Virus record (IMG/VR): IMGVR_UViG_3300009502_000034
Coordinates: 1-64,000 of that record
From: a virus
Reading direction: 5' to 3' (one strand)
DNA length: 64,000 nucleotides
Shown: positions 47,277-57,567 of the stretch, piece by piece
Numbering within the stretch: position 1 is the first letter of the stretch
Layout of the letters: every line of letters starts with the position of its first letter
The notes under the pieces: model-generated
Seen by the model: only the letters and a program-made list of their open reading frames with translations
What the model was told of the DNA's origin: nothing
Databases searched by the model: none
Made by a program: the position numbers and the translations under genes

Positions 47277-50200
47277 TGCGCTAGAAATAGCTGCATTCCG
47301 TAAAGACATTATCAAGTTAAATCCTATATCTCAAATGTTAACTGAGTACAAGGATAATCTTGATATGAAGCTTTACACATTCGATGAATTGAAAACCTTT
47401 ATTGGTAATCAAAAAGCAACAGTATCGATCAAAATTGATGGAGAAATATGTCTGTCTGGAGATACATCAGTTAAGTTGTTGGACGGCACACATAAAACCG
47501 TTAAACAGTTATATGATCTCGGCGCTAAAGATTTTTACGTCTATAGTATAGATCAACAACAGGCTGTTGTCCCCGGTAGGTGTTCATCAGTTGTGTTAAC
47601 CGGTAAAAATAAAAAGGTGTTAAAAATAACACTAGATAATGGTGAATTTTTTAAGTGCACCGAGAACCATAAAATCATGTTAAGAAATGGCGAATATATA
47701 GAAGCTAAAGCATTAGTTGCCGGGGCATCTTTAATGCCGTTATATACGAGAATCTCTATTAGGGAAGATCATAAGGGAATAGTTGGTTACGAGATGTGCT
47801 ATAATCTCACAACTGATAAATGGGAATGGACTCATAAAATGGTGGCTCAAAGCATATATGAGGGCACGTTTAAAAATAAGGCCATACATCACAAAAATTT
47901 TAATAAACTTAACAACGTTCCAGATAATTTGTTAATAACCGACTGGGATGAACATGTTAAGTTGCACAAAGAATTAGCATATAAAGGAATGATGGCATAC
48001 AGAAATGATCCTGTGACTGGGCCTTTGTGGAGAGAGAGGCAAAAAAGGTCTCATTTAGCCATTTCCGATAGTAAAAGCAAAAACATTAAAATAGCATTAA
48101 GTGATCTCAGTGTTCGTAAATCTCTTTCAGAAGCCAATATTAAGGCTTGGAAAGATCCAGTTGTAAGGGCTAAGCGCTCTATTGGCATTAGCAAGGGGAA
48201 TACTGGTAAGGTCAGAACACAAGAGTTTAAGGATCTCCAGAGCATTATACAAACTAAATTACAAAACACGTCAGAATCCAAGAAAAGGAATAGTGAGAAA
48301 GCCAATGCGTTTTGGGCCTCAAACAGTGGAGTTAAGAGAAAAGCAAGAATGATTGTCAATGGCGCCGAGATTATGGCTTCTCGTTGGAAAGATGAAAATA
48401 TGGTTAACAAAATGAAGCTTGGAATGGTTAATGCTTGGGCTCACAAAACCGCAGAAGAAAAATCTCTTAACGCAAAAAGGGGATGGGAAACTAGAAGGGT
48501 TAAAAAAGTAGCGGTTAATCATAAGGTAGTATCAATAGAAGAGTGTGGGTACGAAGATGTATATGATTTAAGCATGGTTGAACCGGTGCATAACTTTGCT
48601 TTATCATGTGGAATTTTTGTGCATAATTGTGGTGTAAAATATGATGGTCAAAGAGCCATCACCTATACCAGGGGCGGGATGATTCGTTATGACATGCCGC
48701 TCACCAAAGAGATGGAAGAAATGTTCGCTCACAATGGCATATCAGAATTTACTGGCATAGGCGAGATGTTCGTTGTTAAAGAAGACGGCATGCCGCTGAG
48801 TTATCTTAAGGCTCAATCAATACTCAGATTGCCAAAGAACCTTGAAGAAGAATCTAGAATGAAAATGATGATGTTTGATGTGTATAGCATTAATAATAAT
48901 GTTATTATAAATAATCCATTGAGCGAGAGAATACAAAAAATACATACAATATTTAGTAAAGACGGTAAATATGTCATTCCAGCGCACTACGAAGAGAACG
49001 CAGGAATGGCAGAAATAGACAATCTTTGGAAGAAGGTCTTGGCTCCGGAAGAATATGGCTACGAGGGCCTAGTTGTTCATATTAATGATAAAATAATTAA
49101 GGTGAAGCCAATTTTGTCCTTTGATATGGTTATCGTCGCTATCAACAGGAGCAGGACTGATCCGGGGATGATAAGTGCTGTTGTAGCTTCTTTTATGGAT
49201 AAGGCTGGTCATTTTAGATTCCACGGCAAGATAGGGTCAGGATTTTCCGACCATGATAGACAATTGCTTTTCAGATGGGCTGAGCAGAACAAGGTGTTTG
49301 AGGATGATACCGGGCAAATATGGGTAAATCCATTTAAACATCCGTTAATAGCTGAAATACAAGGTGAAGAGGTTAGCATCAAGGATGGCCCTGCATATAA
49401 ATTTGAAAACAATAATTGGATAAGGATAGAAGATAAACTTACTGGTGTCGTAAGATACCCGGTAATTATACAATTTAGGCCAGATAAGAGAACTACACCA
49501 AGCGATTTAAGATTGGCGCAGATACCAGGATTTCCTGAAATTAAAGCATATCTGCAAAGGGCTGGTGGCGAACCTATTCATCCAGATGCAATGGTTATCC
49601 CTCCGTCTCCTTATAACAATGAGGGATTAACTGAGCGTGATGTTTGGCAATATTACAATGATAATAAAGAAGCAATCATCCACAATTATAAGGAGAATGA
49701 ACAAGCAGTGCCTCTCAAGGCTATGATCGGTATTATGACTAATGAGGGGCTACTTTATAGGCGTAAAGACGAAAACGATAAAGAGTTAGATTTTACCAAT
49801 CCATCTGAATACGATTTGAATAATACTGGTAGGACAGTCACTATGAATTTTGTTCTTGGTGATGAGGTTGACTTTATATATGTCGATGTAGACCCACAAC
49901 AAGAATTTCCTCTTGAAGATACTAAGAGAATAACTGAAGAGCTGGCAGAATATTTTCAGGAAAGCGATACCATAAAAGAGGTACAAATCTTTTTTAACGG
50001 GCTTACTGGATTTCATGTATATGGCGTGCTAAAACAAGCAACCCCAATAGATGAAGCGTCAGAAATGTTAAAAGGTATAATAAGGGAATATGTCGATTCT
50101 ACTCCGGATGAAAGGATAAGTGTTGGTCAAGAGAAACAGCCAGGGACAATTAAGCTTGACATATCCACATTTCATAAAGGCGGCGGATTGAAAATACCAT

Positions 50201-50328
50201 ATTCTCTGCATGAAATTACAGGTTTAGTGTGTAAGAGGGTTGAGGATATTAAATCATTTAAATACGAAGATGCTGCAGGGTATATCATGAAACAAGCAGG
50301 ACTTATAAATGTTGGAGGAAAACAGTGA
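47266..50328 (+). CDS. ATP-dependent DNA ligase fused to a primase-polymerase (AEP) domain, with intein
   Basis: Extein residues 1-61 and 455-1020. Motif I KIDGE (Lys56 as AMP acceptor) is next to the intein; after it come KYDGQRA, GIGEMFV, EGLVVHI and IIKVKP, the later nucleotidyltransferase motifs. From about residue 850 an archaeo-eukaryotic primase fold follows: YVDVDP (Asp874, Asp876), GFHVYG (His917), KLDIST (Asp965) and IPYSLHE (977-983). This resembles LigD of bacterial end joining, with domain order ligase then polymerase. It probably seals or fills DNA breaks. Confidence 0.8.
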   Translation: MVNNALEIAAFRKDIIKLNPISQMLTEYKDNLDMKLYTFDELKTFIGNQKATVSIKIDGEICLSGDTSVKLLDGTHKTVKQLYDLGAKDFYVYSIDQQQAVVPGRCSSVVLTGKNKKVLKITLDNGEFFKCTENHKIMLRNGEYIEAKALVAGASLMPLYTRISIREDHKGIVGYEMCYNLTTDKWEWTHKMVAQSIYEGTFKNKAIHHKNFNKLNNVPDNLLITDWDEHVKLHKELAYKGMMAYRNDPVTGPLWRERQKRSHLAISDSKSKNIKIALSDLSVRKSLSEANIKAWKDPVVRAKRSIGISKGNTGKVRTQEFKDLQSIIQTKLQNTSESKKRNSEKANAFWASNSGVKRKARMIVNGAEIMASRWKDENMVNKMKLGMVNAWAHKTAEEKSLNAKRGWETRRVKKVAVNHKVVSIEECGYEDVYDLSMVEPVHNFALSCGIFVHNCGVKYDGQRAITYTRGGMIRYDMPLTKEMEEMFAHNGISEFTGIGEMFVVKEDGMPLSYLKAQSILRLPKNLEEESRMKMMMFDVYSINNNVIINNPLSERIQKIHTIFSKDGKYVIPAHYEENAGMAEIDNLWKKVLAPEEYGYEGLVVHINDKIIKVKPILSFDMVIVAINRSRTDPGMISAVVASFMDKAGHFRFHGKIGSGFSDHDRQLLFRWAEQNKVFEDDTGQIWVNPFKHPLIAEIQGEEVSIKDGPAYKFENNNWIRIEDKLTGVVRYPVIIQFRPDKRTTPSDLRLAQIPGFPEIKAYLQRAGGEPIHPDAMVIPPSPYNNEGLTERDVWQYYNDNKEAIIHNYKENEQAVPLKAMIGIMTNEGLLYRRKDENDKELDFTNPSEYDLNNTGRTVTMNFVLGDEVDFIYVDVDPQQEFPLEDTKRITEELAEYFQESDTIKEVQIFFNGLTGFHVYGVLKQATPIDEASEMLKGIIREYVDSTPDERISVGQEKQPGTIKLDISTFHKGGGLKIPYSLHEITGLVCKRVEDIKSFKYEDAAGYIMKQAGLINVGGKQ
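47449..48627 (+). mobile_element. ligase intein (393 aa), HNH type
   Basis: Starts at Cys62 (CLSGDTSVKLLDG) and ends FVHN before Cys455. Block B is TENHKIML. The endonuclease part is HNH-like: AIHHKNFNKLNN then P-D-N-L, followed by NUMOD-like Lys/Ala helices. It interrupts the ligase three residues after the motif I KIDG. Confidence 0.92.
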
Positions 50329-51557
50329 ACAATAATATCGGTATGCCAAGAATAGCAGTCAAAACTAAACAGGAAATTATAGACGCTATTAATAAGAGGA
50401 AACAAGGTCTTCAGAGTAATGAGACAAAACAATCAGATGCCGAATTAGCAAAAGCTAAGCGTGCTCTAACGCTGGAAAAAGCGGACAAGTTTACAGATGC
50501 AGAATGGGCTAAAGCAAAGGTAAAACTCACAGCGCTTATAGATGGATTGTCTAAAATCTTGGGGCAGGACATATCCAATTTTCATGATGAGAGCACAAAA
50601 TCTAAATACCCGCTCTCCACGTTTGTTAGAAAGTTAAGCAAAGAAGATCTTGAACATCTTGCTAATAGGAAGGTTTTGTTTGAGTACGGTCATAAAACCT
50701 CTAAGCTGAAACAACTTAAGAGTAAAGATGGTAGGCCAATGCTTGTTAAACAAACAGGTCCGGCGAAGCCAACAATCATGCCAAATAACGATGGTAAGCC
50801 ATCTCAATGGCTTGGAAATAATGTGTTGGATATATCTAACATTATTGGCAATAATGTTCAGGGCGTTTTATTTCAAGACAGATCTCCTGACCACACAGGG
50901 TTTTATTTTGCGTACGATAAAGACGGCGGAATTATAGCCCATAAAGATAAATTAAAACAAATACCCAACGAGTACATAACAGACGAGCAGGTACAAAAAC
51001 TTCTAGAAATAAGGCATCCAGAGTGGCTACAGGAAGAAGCTTTTGTTAGGAATATACAAGACCTTTTGCCACAGTGGTTTCATGATGTTCTTGACGGCGA
51101 AGATGTAAGGACTTTTGGCCCAAGCAATAATGTCGGATCAGGAACCACCCCGGCGACAGATAAGCTTTTTGGCGGAAACGCAGAGGTGGCAGAATCTAGA
51201 AGGAGATACAATAAAGATGCCTTTATATCTCACGAGCAATATCACAGGGAGTTGGCCGGGGTGGTGCAAAAGGCCGATAAGTTGCTAGCAGACGATTCCA
51301 TGTATGCTAAATATCCAAAGATAGCTGAAGAGACTGTTAAGGAAATAGACCTTTTGGCCAGGATGATAGGATTTGTAATTTCTTGTGCCCAGATTAATGG
51401 AAAGTCAATATCGGCTGGATATAAGCCTGTTTATGATGAATGTATAAAGCAGAAAAATCGTTTTGCTGATTTACTTAAGACTCAACCATGGAAAGCAAAA
51501 GAGCGTGGTACATCAGCAGTGGATCCAGAAAATCGCCATAGGGGTGGAAATGTCTAA
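50325..51557 (+). CDS. hypothetical protein (410 aa)
   Basis: GTG start, four-base overlap with the ligase, GGAGGA upstream. Helical charged N-terminus, central beta-rich domain (GVLFQDRSPDHTGFYFAYD), helical C-terminus. Position between the ligase and tail genes gives little guidance. Not recognised. Confidence 0.6.
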   Translation: MNNNIGMPRIAVKTKQEIIDAINKRKQGLQSNETKQSDAELAKAKRALTLEKADKFTDAEWAKAKVKLTALIDGLSKILGQDISNFHDESTKSKYPLSTFVRKLSKEDLEHLANRKVLFEYGHKTSKLKQLKSKDGRPMLVKQTGPAKPTIMPNNDGKPSQWLGNNVLDISNIIGNNVQGVLFQDRSPDHTGFYFAYDKDGGIIAHKDKLKQIPNEYITDEQVQKLLEIRHPEWLQEEAFVRNIQDLLPQWFHDVLDGEDVRTFGPSNNVGSGTTPATDKLFGGNAEVAESRRRYNKDAFISHEQYHRELAGVVQKADKLLADDSMYAKYPKIAEETVKEIDLLARMIGFVISCAQINGKSISAGYKPVYDECIKQKNRFADLLKTQPWKAKERGTSAVDPENRHRGGNV

Positions 51558-54500
51558 CTTAGAAATACTTAGAGAGAAGGTTAAAGATGCTTTGTCATTG
51601 TCTGGAGTGAATGCTCAAGACGGCGTTGAAAATCTTATTAAGAGTATTCATATCGACATAACCAAGTCAACAGATCAGGTGGAAAGAGCAGAGTTATTCT
51701 CTTTGATTAATATTTTAAATATGTTCCAGCAGGAGCATGATGTTGAATCTGACGTATTTTATTTGGCCGTCGATGGGGATGATACATCAGAATTAATAGG
51801 CGAGGCGTTAAAGAATGGCGACGCTGCGGCTAAGCATGTTTCTGATTCATTAAAAAGCGTAGGCGAAGAAATATTATCTTTTATATCAGAAATTAAGGGT
51901 GACGTATTAATGTCCGGTGGCGATGGTCATTTATTGACTATTACAGGTGATTCGGAAGAGTTTATGGGCCATATGGGGCAGTGTTTAATTAACATTTACC
52001 TAAATTATACTGGCAAAAGCGCAACAGTCGGGATAGGTAAGACGGCTGAAGAGGCTCATAAAGCTTTAACGTTAGGTAAAAACAGTGGTAAAAACAAAAC
52101 AGTGATTTGGAACGATAAATATGCTCCGTACTACGAGGAAGTTTCCAGGTATCTCGACAACGTTAAAAAGAACAAAATTCAGATAGCCATAAAAAGCGAG
52201 GAAAAATCAGCGTATTTAGGGGTCATTTCTCACTTATTTTCTGTTGTTGCGGCAACAAAGGATGCCAAGAAAACCAAGAAAACACAAACACATGGTACTA
52301 CTGAGAAAAGCCGAAAAAGAGAACAGCAAAAATCTGATACTGCGAAACATAAGGCGAAAAATAAGGCTAAAACACAGCCAAATGAACAACAGCCAGATGA
52401 ACAACAGCCAAATGCGCAACAAGGTGATAATTCTGCCGTTCAGCGCACGATAGATCAAGCAGCGTTTAATAATGCCAGCACAGTTAGAGAACTTGGGCAG
52501 CTGGCTAGAACTGCACAAAACAATCAGCTATATGTGTTTGCGCATAATAGTGATATCATTGATATGAATTATGGAACCAGCGGTTATCAACTATGGCAAC
52601 TTAAAAACATAGGAAACCGTGGTGGTAAAACCTCATATACATTCAACAAGCATCCCAATGGCAAAACCTCTATAGTTATTGAGATGGCAATGATGCAAAA
52701 ATGCATTGGTGCTGGATATCTTAAATATATTGTGTCTAAGGATATTCCTGTTGCTGAGACAGTAAATTATATGGATGGCTTAGATATTAAAGTCGGGAGC
52801 CATGTTAAATATATTGAATTATTTGATTCTGCCGTTAACGCAGACCCTGCAGCTAAAGTGGCACAACCGGTACAAGGTGAACAAGGTGCTGAGGCGACTC
52901 AGGCGGCGGAAGCGGTACAAGGGTCAGGCACAGAACAGGCATCAGATGGGCCAGCTCAAGCTCCAGCTCCAGCCCCAGAACAGGCTCAAGATAATCAAAA
53001 CCAAGCCGTTTCTCCGGCCGATAAACCAGCGTTAGATTTATCTAAAATGAGCAAACACCCAACAAATATGGGTGGTGTTGTTCAAGATATTAAAGAAAAT
53101 GTCAGTATGATAATTCTTGGTGGCAAACCAGCAACGCTATATTTGGTGGAATGGCACGCCCCCGTGACAGATAAATCCTTAATTTCTGTTCCATATAATA
53201 GGACCAATCAACCAAATGCGTCTGATTCAGCTCTGTTGACGGACGCTAAGTCCAGGGAATCTCAGGAAATATTGTGGCACGTTAAGGAGCAATTAGAAAA
53301 GATTGGTGATCAATCTAAGCTTGATGAGGAAGTTAATTATGCTCATTATAATGTAGCAAAGCCCAATCCTGATGAGGATTATCACTATTTAAGGGATTTT
53401 CATAATAAGGGAGCGTCTTTATCAATAACCGCTAGCCCAACAACTGAAGAAAGGGTTGAAGAAAACGCTCCAATCATTGCAGCAATCTTTGATTACCAGC
53501 TTAATAGTAAATCAATAAGCTCGTCAGTCATTAATCAAGCTAGTGAGTTGTTTGTAAGATCCGTGCTTTCTAAAACATACCCTCATGAAACTGCACTTTC
53601 TATGTTTCTGTCAACTCTTGATAAGGGGAATACTACACTTAACACAAACATTGGTGATATACAGCCAAAAGATATGGAGGAACAACCACCGGTTCAATTA
53701 GGGGATACCGAGTGGGAAAGCGTTATCAATAAAGACGGGACAGTAGATAAGCAGTCGACGCTTAAGGATTATTTTTATGTTATGTTCTACAGCAAAATTT
53801 TACCCAATTTTGGAAACAAAATTAAAAAAGAAGATAAGAAAATGATTCTTGGTGTTTTACAGGAATACATGCGTACCAAGAAATCTGAAGTTTTGGCCCA
53901 AATTAAACCATTTTATGATCAGTTTTATATAGCTCAATATATGGTTAATGCTTGGGAAAACGCTGTAATAAATAAGGTAAAGAAATTATCGCCAAAAGAA
54001 GAAACACTTGGTGTTATAAACCATACATCGATAAATCCTGGAGAAAGAGACCCGGATTCGGCTAGCACCTCATTTAAGGTATTTGAGGGAGATCTCGAGG
54101 TTCCAGAGGGGCAAGAAACAATAGACATTGCTGAGCAGCAAGAATTTAATAAGAATAATGAATTCGCAATAGATTTCGTTCTTGATGGTATTGAAGGTGT
54201 CGTTAAAGGGCTGTCTGATGAAGATATCAGAAAATATAAAATATTCAAGTATTGGGTGAGCAATATCGAAACAGGGCAAAGAGAACCAGGTATATCCTTT
54301 TCTGAATTGGCTGAAAAGTCTCAAGAGCTTTGTGGCCAATTTTTTAACGAGAGAATACTGTCAACATATATCAAGAGCACGGCTATAGCAATAGTTGGCA
54401 AAATATTAGAGCGCATCAGCGTAAACAATAGACTTCCATATCAATTAGTCGTTAACTTAGAATATGATAAAAACGGTAAGCCGGTTCGTGGACAAGATGA

Positions 54501-54870
54501 TTTGCGTGCTGCACCAATTTCGCTTATCAAGTTAATATTTGGGGCCATGAGAAGTTATTATTCCGGAACGTTTGCCAAGCATTCTTCTTTGAAATTTATC
54601 GAGAATGTGTTCAAATACGATCTGGACACTCCGCAGTTAATGTCGGACATAAATACTATTAGAGAATTAGGCCCACTATTCAGAAGGAATGCGGCCTTTT
54701 ACGAATTAGCGTCAAGATACAACGTAGATTTAAATGATGTCGAATATGACGCATTCACGATAATGGAGATGGAAGCGCAGTTAGAGAGGGTTGGTAAGAA
54801 CGTTGAAGATCTCGACTTAGATGAAGTGTTTGATGTAGCCAAATCAATATCAACCAATAGGAGGTTGTGA
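51550..54870 (+). CDS. very large hypothetical protein (1106 aa)
   Basis: ATG 51550 is chosen after GGGGTGG; a longer in-frame start lies deep in the gene before. Helical N-terminal 280 residues, a Lys-rich and then Gln-rich linker with repeated NEQQPDEQQ, a beta-rich middle, an Ala/Gln/Pro-rich linker (about 445-490), then long helical regions. It may be a virion or injected protein. No enzyme motif recognised. Confidence 0.65.
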   Translation: MSNLEILREKVKDALSLSGVNAQDGVENLIKSIHIDITKSTDQVERAELFSLINILNMFQQEHDVESDVFYLAVDGDDTSELIGEALKNGDAAAKHVSDSLKSVGEEILSFISEIKGDVLMSGGDGHLLTITGDSEEFMGHMGQCLINIYLNYTGKSATVGIGKTAEEAHKALTLGKNSGKNKTVIWNDKYAPYYEEVSRYLDNVKKNKIQIAIKSEEKSAYLGVISHLFSVVAATKDAKKTKKTQTHGTTEKSRKREQQKSDTAKHKAKNKAKTQPNEQQPDEQQPNAQQGDNSAVQRTIDQAAFNNASTVRELGQLARTAQNNQLYVFAHNSDIIDMNYGTSGYQLWQLKNIGNRGGKTSYTFNKHPNGKTSIVIEMAMMQKCIGAGYLKYIVSKDIPVAETVNYMDGLDIKVGSHVKYIELFDSAVNADPAAKVAQPVQGEQGAEATQAAEAVQGSGTEQASDGPAQAPAPAPEQAQDNQNQAVSPADKPALDLSKMSKHPTNMGGVVQDIKENVSMIILGGKPATLYLVEWHAPVTDKSLISVPYNRTNQPNASDSALLTDAKSRESQEILWHVKEQLEKIGDQSKLDEEVNYAHYNVAKPNPDEDYHYLRDFHNKGASLSITASPTTEERVEENAPIIAAIFDYQLNSKSISSSVINQASELFVRSVLSKTYPHETALSMFLSTLDKGNTTLNTNIGDIQPKDMEEQPPVQLGDTEWESVINKDGTVDKQSTLKDYFYVMFYSKILPNFGNKIKKEDKKMILGVLQEYMRTKKSEVLAQIKPFYDQFYIAQYMVNAWENAVINKVKKLSPKEETLGVINHTSINPGERDPDSASTSFKVFEGDLEVPEGQETIDIAEQQEFNKNNEFAIDFVLDGIEGVVKGLSDEDIRKYKIFKYWVSNIETGQREPGISFSELAEKSQELCGQFFNERILSTYIKSTAIAIVGKILERISVNNRLPYQLVVNLEYDKNGKPVRGQDDLRAAPISLIKLIFGAMRSYYSGTFAKHSSLKFIENVFKYDLDTPQLMSDINTIRELGPLFRRNAAFYELASRYNVDLNDVEYDAFTIMEMEAQLERVGKNVEDLDLDEVFDVAKSISTNRRL

Positions 54871-54871
54871 T

Positions 54872-55408
54872 ATGTCTAATGAAAATGGTTCAACACAGAA
54901 GCCGGCGTTTAAGGTTGGCGACAGGATAGTCCTTGCATATTTAAAGGATATGGAACCTGGCGTAATCAGAAAAATTGCCGGTGATCGAGCGCTAATAGAT
55001 ATCGGCGCAGATCAGCTATATGGTGAGGAACTTAGGAATCTTCTATCAGTAGAAGATAAGGCCGAGTTCTCTTCGCAAGAAGCGCCAAAGCCAGAACCAT
55101 CGGTTTTCTCTAAAGTTGTTGAGAAAATAGATGAGGTACAAAAGGCCGAGGATATTGTTCACAAGGTCATATCTTCTATTAAATATGAAAACGAGGTTAA
55201 GGATGGTATAAATAACCTTGGGGCGCCAGAGCAGGCAAAGGCGTTTGAGGATCCCAAAATCGGAAATAAGGTCCGCAAGGTTGGGACGCAAAGAATTGGG
55301 ACCATAGTATCAGTTGACAGCCACACACATAATTATCGTGTGCAGTGGAAAGATACAAATATTGTGACCACAAATTGGAAACAAGAGTTAACGAGGGCTA
55401 GTGAATAA
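54872..55408 (+). CDS. two SH3-like barrels linked by a helix (178 aa)
   Basis: ATAGGAGGTTG precedes the ATG. Residues about 12-55 (KVGDRIVLAYL...GVIRKI) and about 125-175 (KIGNKVRKVG...GTIVSVD...YRVQW) both look like small KOW/SH3 barrels. One-base overlap with the connector gene. Structural role possible. Confidence 0.6.
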   Translation: MSNENGSTQKPAFKVGDRIVLAYLKDMEPGVIRKIAGDRALIDIGADQLYGEELRNLLSVEDKAEFSSQEAPKPEPSVFSKVVEKIDEVQKAEDIVHKVISSIKYENEVKDGINNLGAPEQAKAFEDPKIGNKVRKVGTQRIGTIVSVDSHTHNYRVQWKDTNIVTTNWKQELTRASE

Positions 55409-56403
55409 TGTCTGATATCATTATTCCATCGTCATTGCCCGATAATGTTGTTACCGTTACGCAAGTGCAAGAGAAAAACGGTGTTTATAGGGTCACGTGG
55501 AATTTGGTGGCTGGGGTGTCCGTATATAAAATTTACATATCTCCTACCCCAATGACACCTAATTTATACGACACGGTTACTAGCGGGAATTCCTACGATT
55601 TTGTACAACCTCCTTGGACCCCGCAAGATGTGACGTATTATTTTTGGGTGTCGTATATGGGATATAATGGCGAAACATTTATGAATTCGTTTCCTGCATA
55701 TGTTAATTTGGTAAATCCATTTAGTGCGGACTCGTTGCCATACTCACAAGACACTAAAGATTATAGTTTAATTTATGGTGGTGACAACGATGCCTCTATG
55801 AAGTTTTATTTTGAGGAAATAAGAAGAAGGAATGCGGCAATGTTAGAAAATGATGGAGAATATTTTTATCTCTATCTCCGTAAGTGGTCTGGAAAAGCCT
55901 GTACCTGCGTTAGATCATCAGACACTATAGTGGATGATTCTGATGCCGGTCTGGTACAAAGGAAAGAAGAAATAGATAACGCTAATTTAGGTGATCCAGA
56001 CTATCAACCAGTATGGAGATGCCCTCTTTGTTTTGGTACTGGCGTTTATGGAGGCTACTATCCCAAAATGAGGATAAGAGCGAGATACGGAAATTTACCG
56101 CAAAGACAGATAGACTTTAAAAATGGCGGTATAGATTTTCGCCACGATTTTGACAGTTGGACATTGTGGCATCCAAAACTTCATAGGCTTGATGTATTAC
56201 ACAGGATAGGTACCGGAGACAGGTTTGTTGTTGACGATATAGGTCAATCTGAGTGGCGTGCCCAACCGCTACATCAAGAATTTAAAATGATTAATAAACC
56301 GCATACCGATGTTGTATATGCAATTAACGATGAGGCAATTGCAGTAGGGGTGGCCGCTGGTTATGCTGATGTCGACAATAATTGGTACAAAGTGTGGTTA
56401 TAA
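55408..56403 (+). CDS. neck/connector-like protein with FN3 and zinc site (331 aa)
   Basis: Residues 1-100 form an FN3-like domain (YRVTWNLVAGVSVYKIYIS). Residues about 165-220 hold CTC and CPLCFGTGVYGGYY, a zinc finger that recurs in phage head-tail joining proteins. The C-terminal part is beta-rich. It stands at the head-tail border ahead of the tail genes. Good context, family not proven. Confidence 0.6.
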   Translation: MSDIIIPSSLPDNVVTVTQVQEKNGVYRVTWNLVAGVSVYKIYISPTPMTPNLYDTVTSGNSYDFVQPPWTPQDVTYYFWVSYMGYNGETFMNSFPAYVNLVNPFSADSLPYSQDTKDYSLIYGGDNDASMKFYFEEIRRRNAAMLENDGEYFYLYLRKWSGKACTCVRSSDTIVDDSDAGLVQRKEEIDNANLGDPDYQPVWRCPLCFGTGVYGGYYPKMRIRARYGNLPQRQIDFKNGGIDFRHDFDSWTLWHPKLHRLDVLHRIGTGDRFVVDDIGQSEWRAQPLHQEFKMINKPHTDVVYAINDEAIAVGVAAGYADVDNNWYKVWL

Positions 56404-56549
56404 TGGATAAACTGACAATCACAATAGAGTTTGCAAACTCGCAAGAACTGATGGAATTTGTTGAACTTATAAAGGGTTGGGAAGAAAGCAAAGAAAAAGC
56501 CTTGATAAATAAGGATAAGCTTTTGCACGGCGACAATGATATTGAGTAA
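56403..56549 (+). CDS. small helical protein (48 aa)
   Basis: Starts in TAATG overlap with the connector gene. Helical and acidic. Ends before the fourth promoter-like motif. Function unknown. Confidence 0.5.
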   Translation: MDKLTITIEFANSQELMEFVELIKGWEESKEKALINKDKLLHGDNDIE

Positions 56550-56564
56550 AATTCACCAAAATAA

Positions 56565-56593
56565 GGTTATAAAATGCCTTATATTATGAGAGG
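56565..56593 (+). promoter_or_regulatory. phage promoter-like motif, copy 4
   Basis: GGTTATAAAATGCC then TTATATTATGAGAGG, nine bases before the GTG start at 56602. Its GAGAGG end may serve both as promoter and ribosome binding site. It marks the start of the tail operon. Confidence 0.6.
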
Positions 56594-56601
56594 ATAACGA
56601 C

Positions 56602-57192
56602 GTGATTATCAAGCAAATAAATTGGCTTAAAACTAGTTATGTTGCCATACTCAGGTTTGCATTTGGCAGCGACACAACTCCAGTAGAATATAAATATAAT
56701 AGAGATGTGAAATTAAACAAGATCTCTATATATCGTGGCTTTCCTCGCAGAGTAGAATTATACCCGGCTATTATTATAGAATCTGACGCCTCTAATGCTA
56801 ATATGACTTTTTTGGGCGAAGAGCAACTACAAGAAAACAGAGATGTATCTGGAAATTTAATATCTGTTACGTATGGTGGGTCTCTCACAGTACCGATAAA
56901 GTTAACAATTCAGGCTCGTACTATCACGGACATGGAAAGATTAACAGATATTTGTATGGTTTACGTGAGGTATCTATTCAGGAATAAATTTGCGGAGTAT
57001 GGGTTTGCATACACGCATATTGGCATCGGAGCTGATTCACAGGATGAAATAGACGGTGAGCCAATATTTAGTAAAACAATAACAGTGGACAACTACACAG
57101 AGTTTCAAAACACTATAGATGGTGCATTGTTCACCGATATAAAAAAGATTAATCTCAACGTATTAGTAGAGGGTATAGAACTAGAGTCTTAA
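56602..57192 (+). CDS. tail-terminator or connector-like protein (196 aa)
   Basis: GTG start after GAGAGG. Mixed alpha/beta with MERLTDICMVYVRYLF helix and a beta-rich end (TDIKKINLNVLVEGIEL), like the small joining proteins placed ahead of the sheath gene. First gene after the promoter motif. Assignment by context. Confidence 0.5.
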   Translation: MIIKQINWLKTSYVAILRFAFGSDTTPVEYKYNRDVKLNKISIYRGFPRRVELYPAIIIESDASNANMTFLGEEQLQENRDVSGNLISVTYGGSLTVPIKLTIQARTITDMERLTDICMVYVRYLFRNKFAEYGFAYTHIGIGADSQDEIDGEPIFSKTITVDNYTEFQNTIDGALFTDIKKINLNVLVEGIELES

Positions 57193-57206
57193 TAAGGAGG
57201 AACACC

Positions 57207-57557
57207 ATGTATTCAGTCGCTATCACGGGCGGTTTATCAATAACAGATTCTAACGTTATGACGCTTAATAAAACTTACAGTGCCTCAAACACTACAACGG
57301 TTTCAGAGTTTAGATACAATACTTATACTGTTGCTGCGTCTACCACGAATAATGTAATATCATTCCCAAACATTACCGCCTCTCAATATATTTATATCGA
57401 GTCAGATAAACCAATAGACGTAAAATTTAACGATACCGCCAACACTGCTATCACCATTAATAAGTTTTTGTTAACAGATGTTGCTGCTACAGCAATATAC
57501 ATTACTAATAATAATGCACTTTCAGCCACAGTGAAAGTTGTAATAGCTGGAGCGTAA
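57207..57557 (+). CDS. small beta-rich virion-like protein (116 aa)
   Basis: AAGGAGG precedes the ATG. Thr/Asn/Val-rich strand pattern throughout, as for small decoration or tip proteins. Lies between joining and sheath genes. Not recognised. Confidence 0.55.
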   Translation: MYSVAITGGLSITDSNVMTLNKTYSASNTTTVSEFRYNTYTVAASTTNNVISFPNITASQYIYIESDKPIDVKFNDTANTAITINKFLLTDVAATAIYITNNNALSATVKVVIAGA

Positions 57558-57567
57558 CGGAGGTAAA

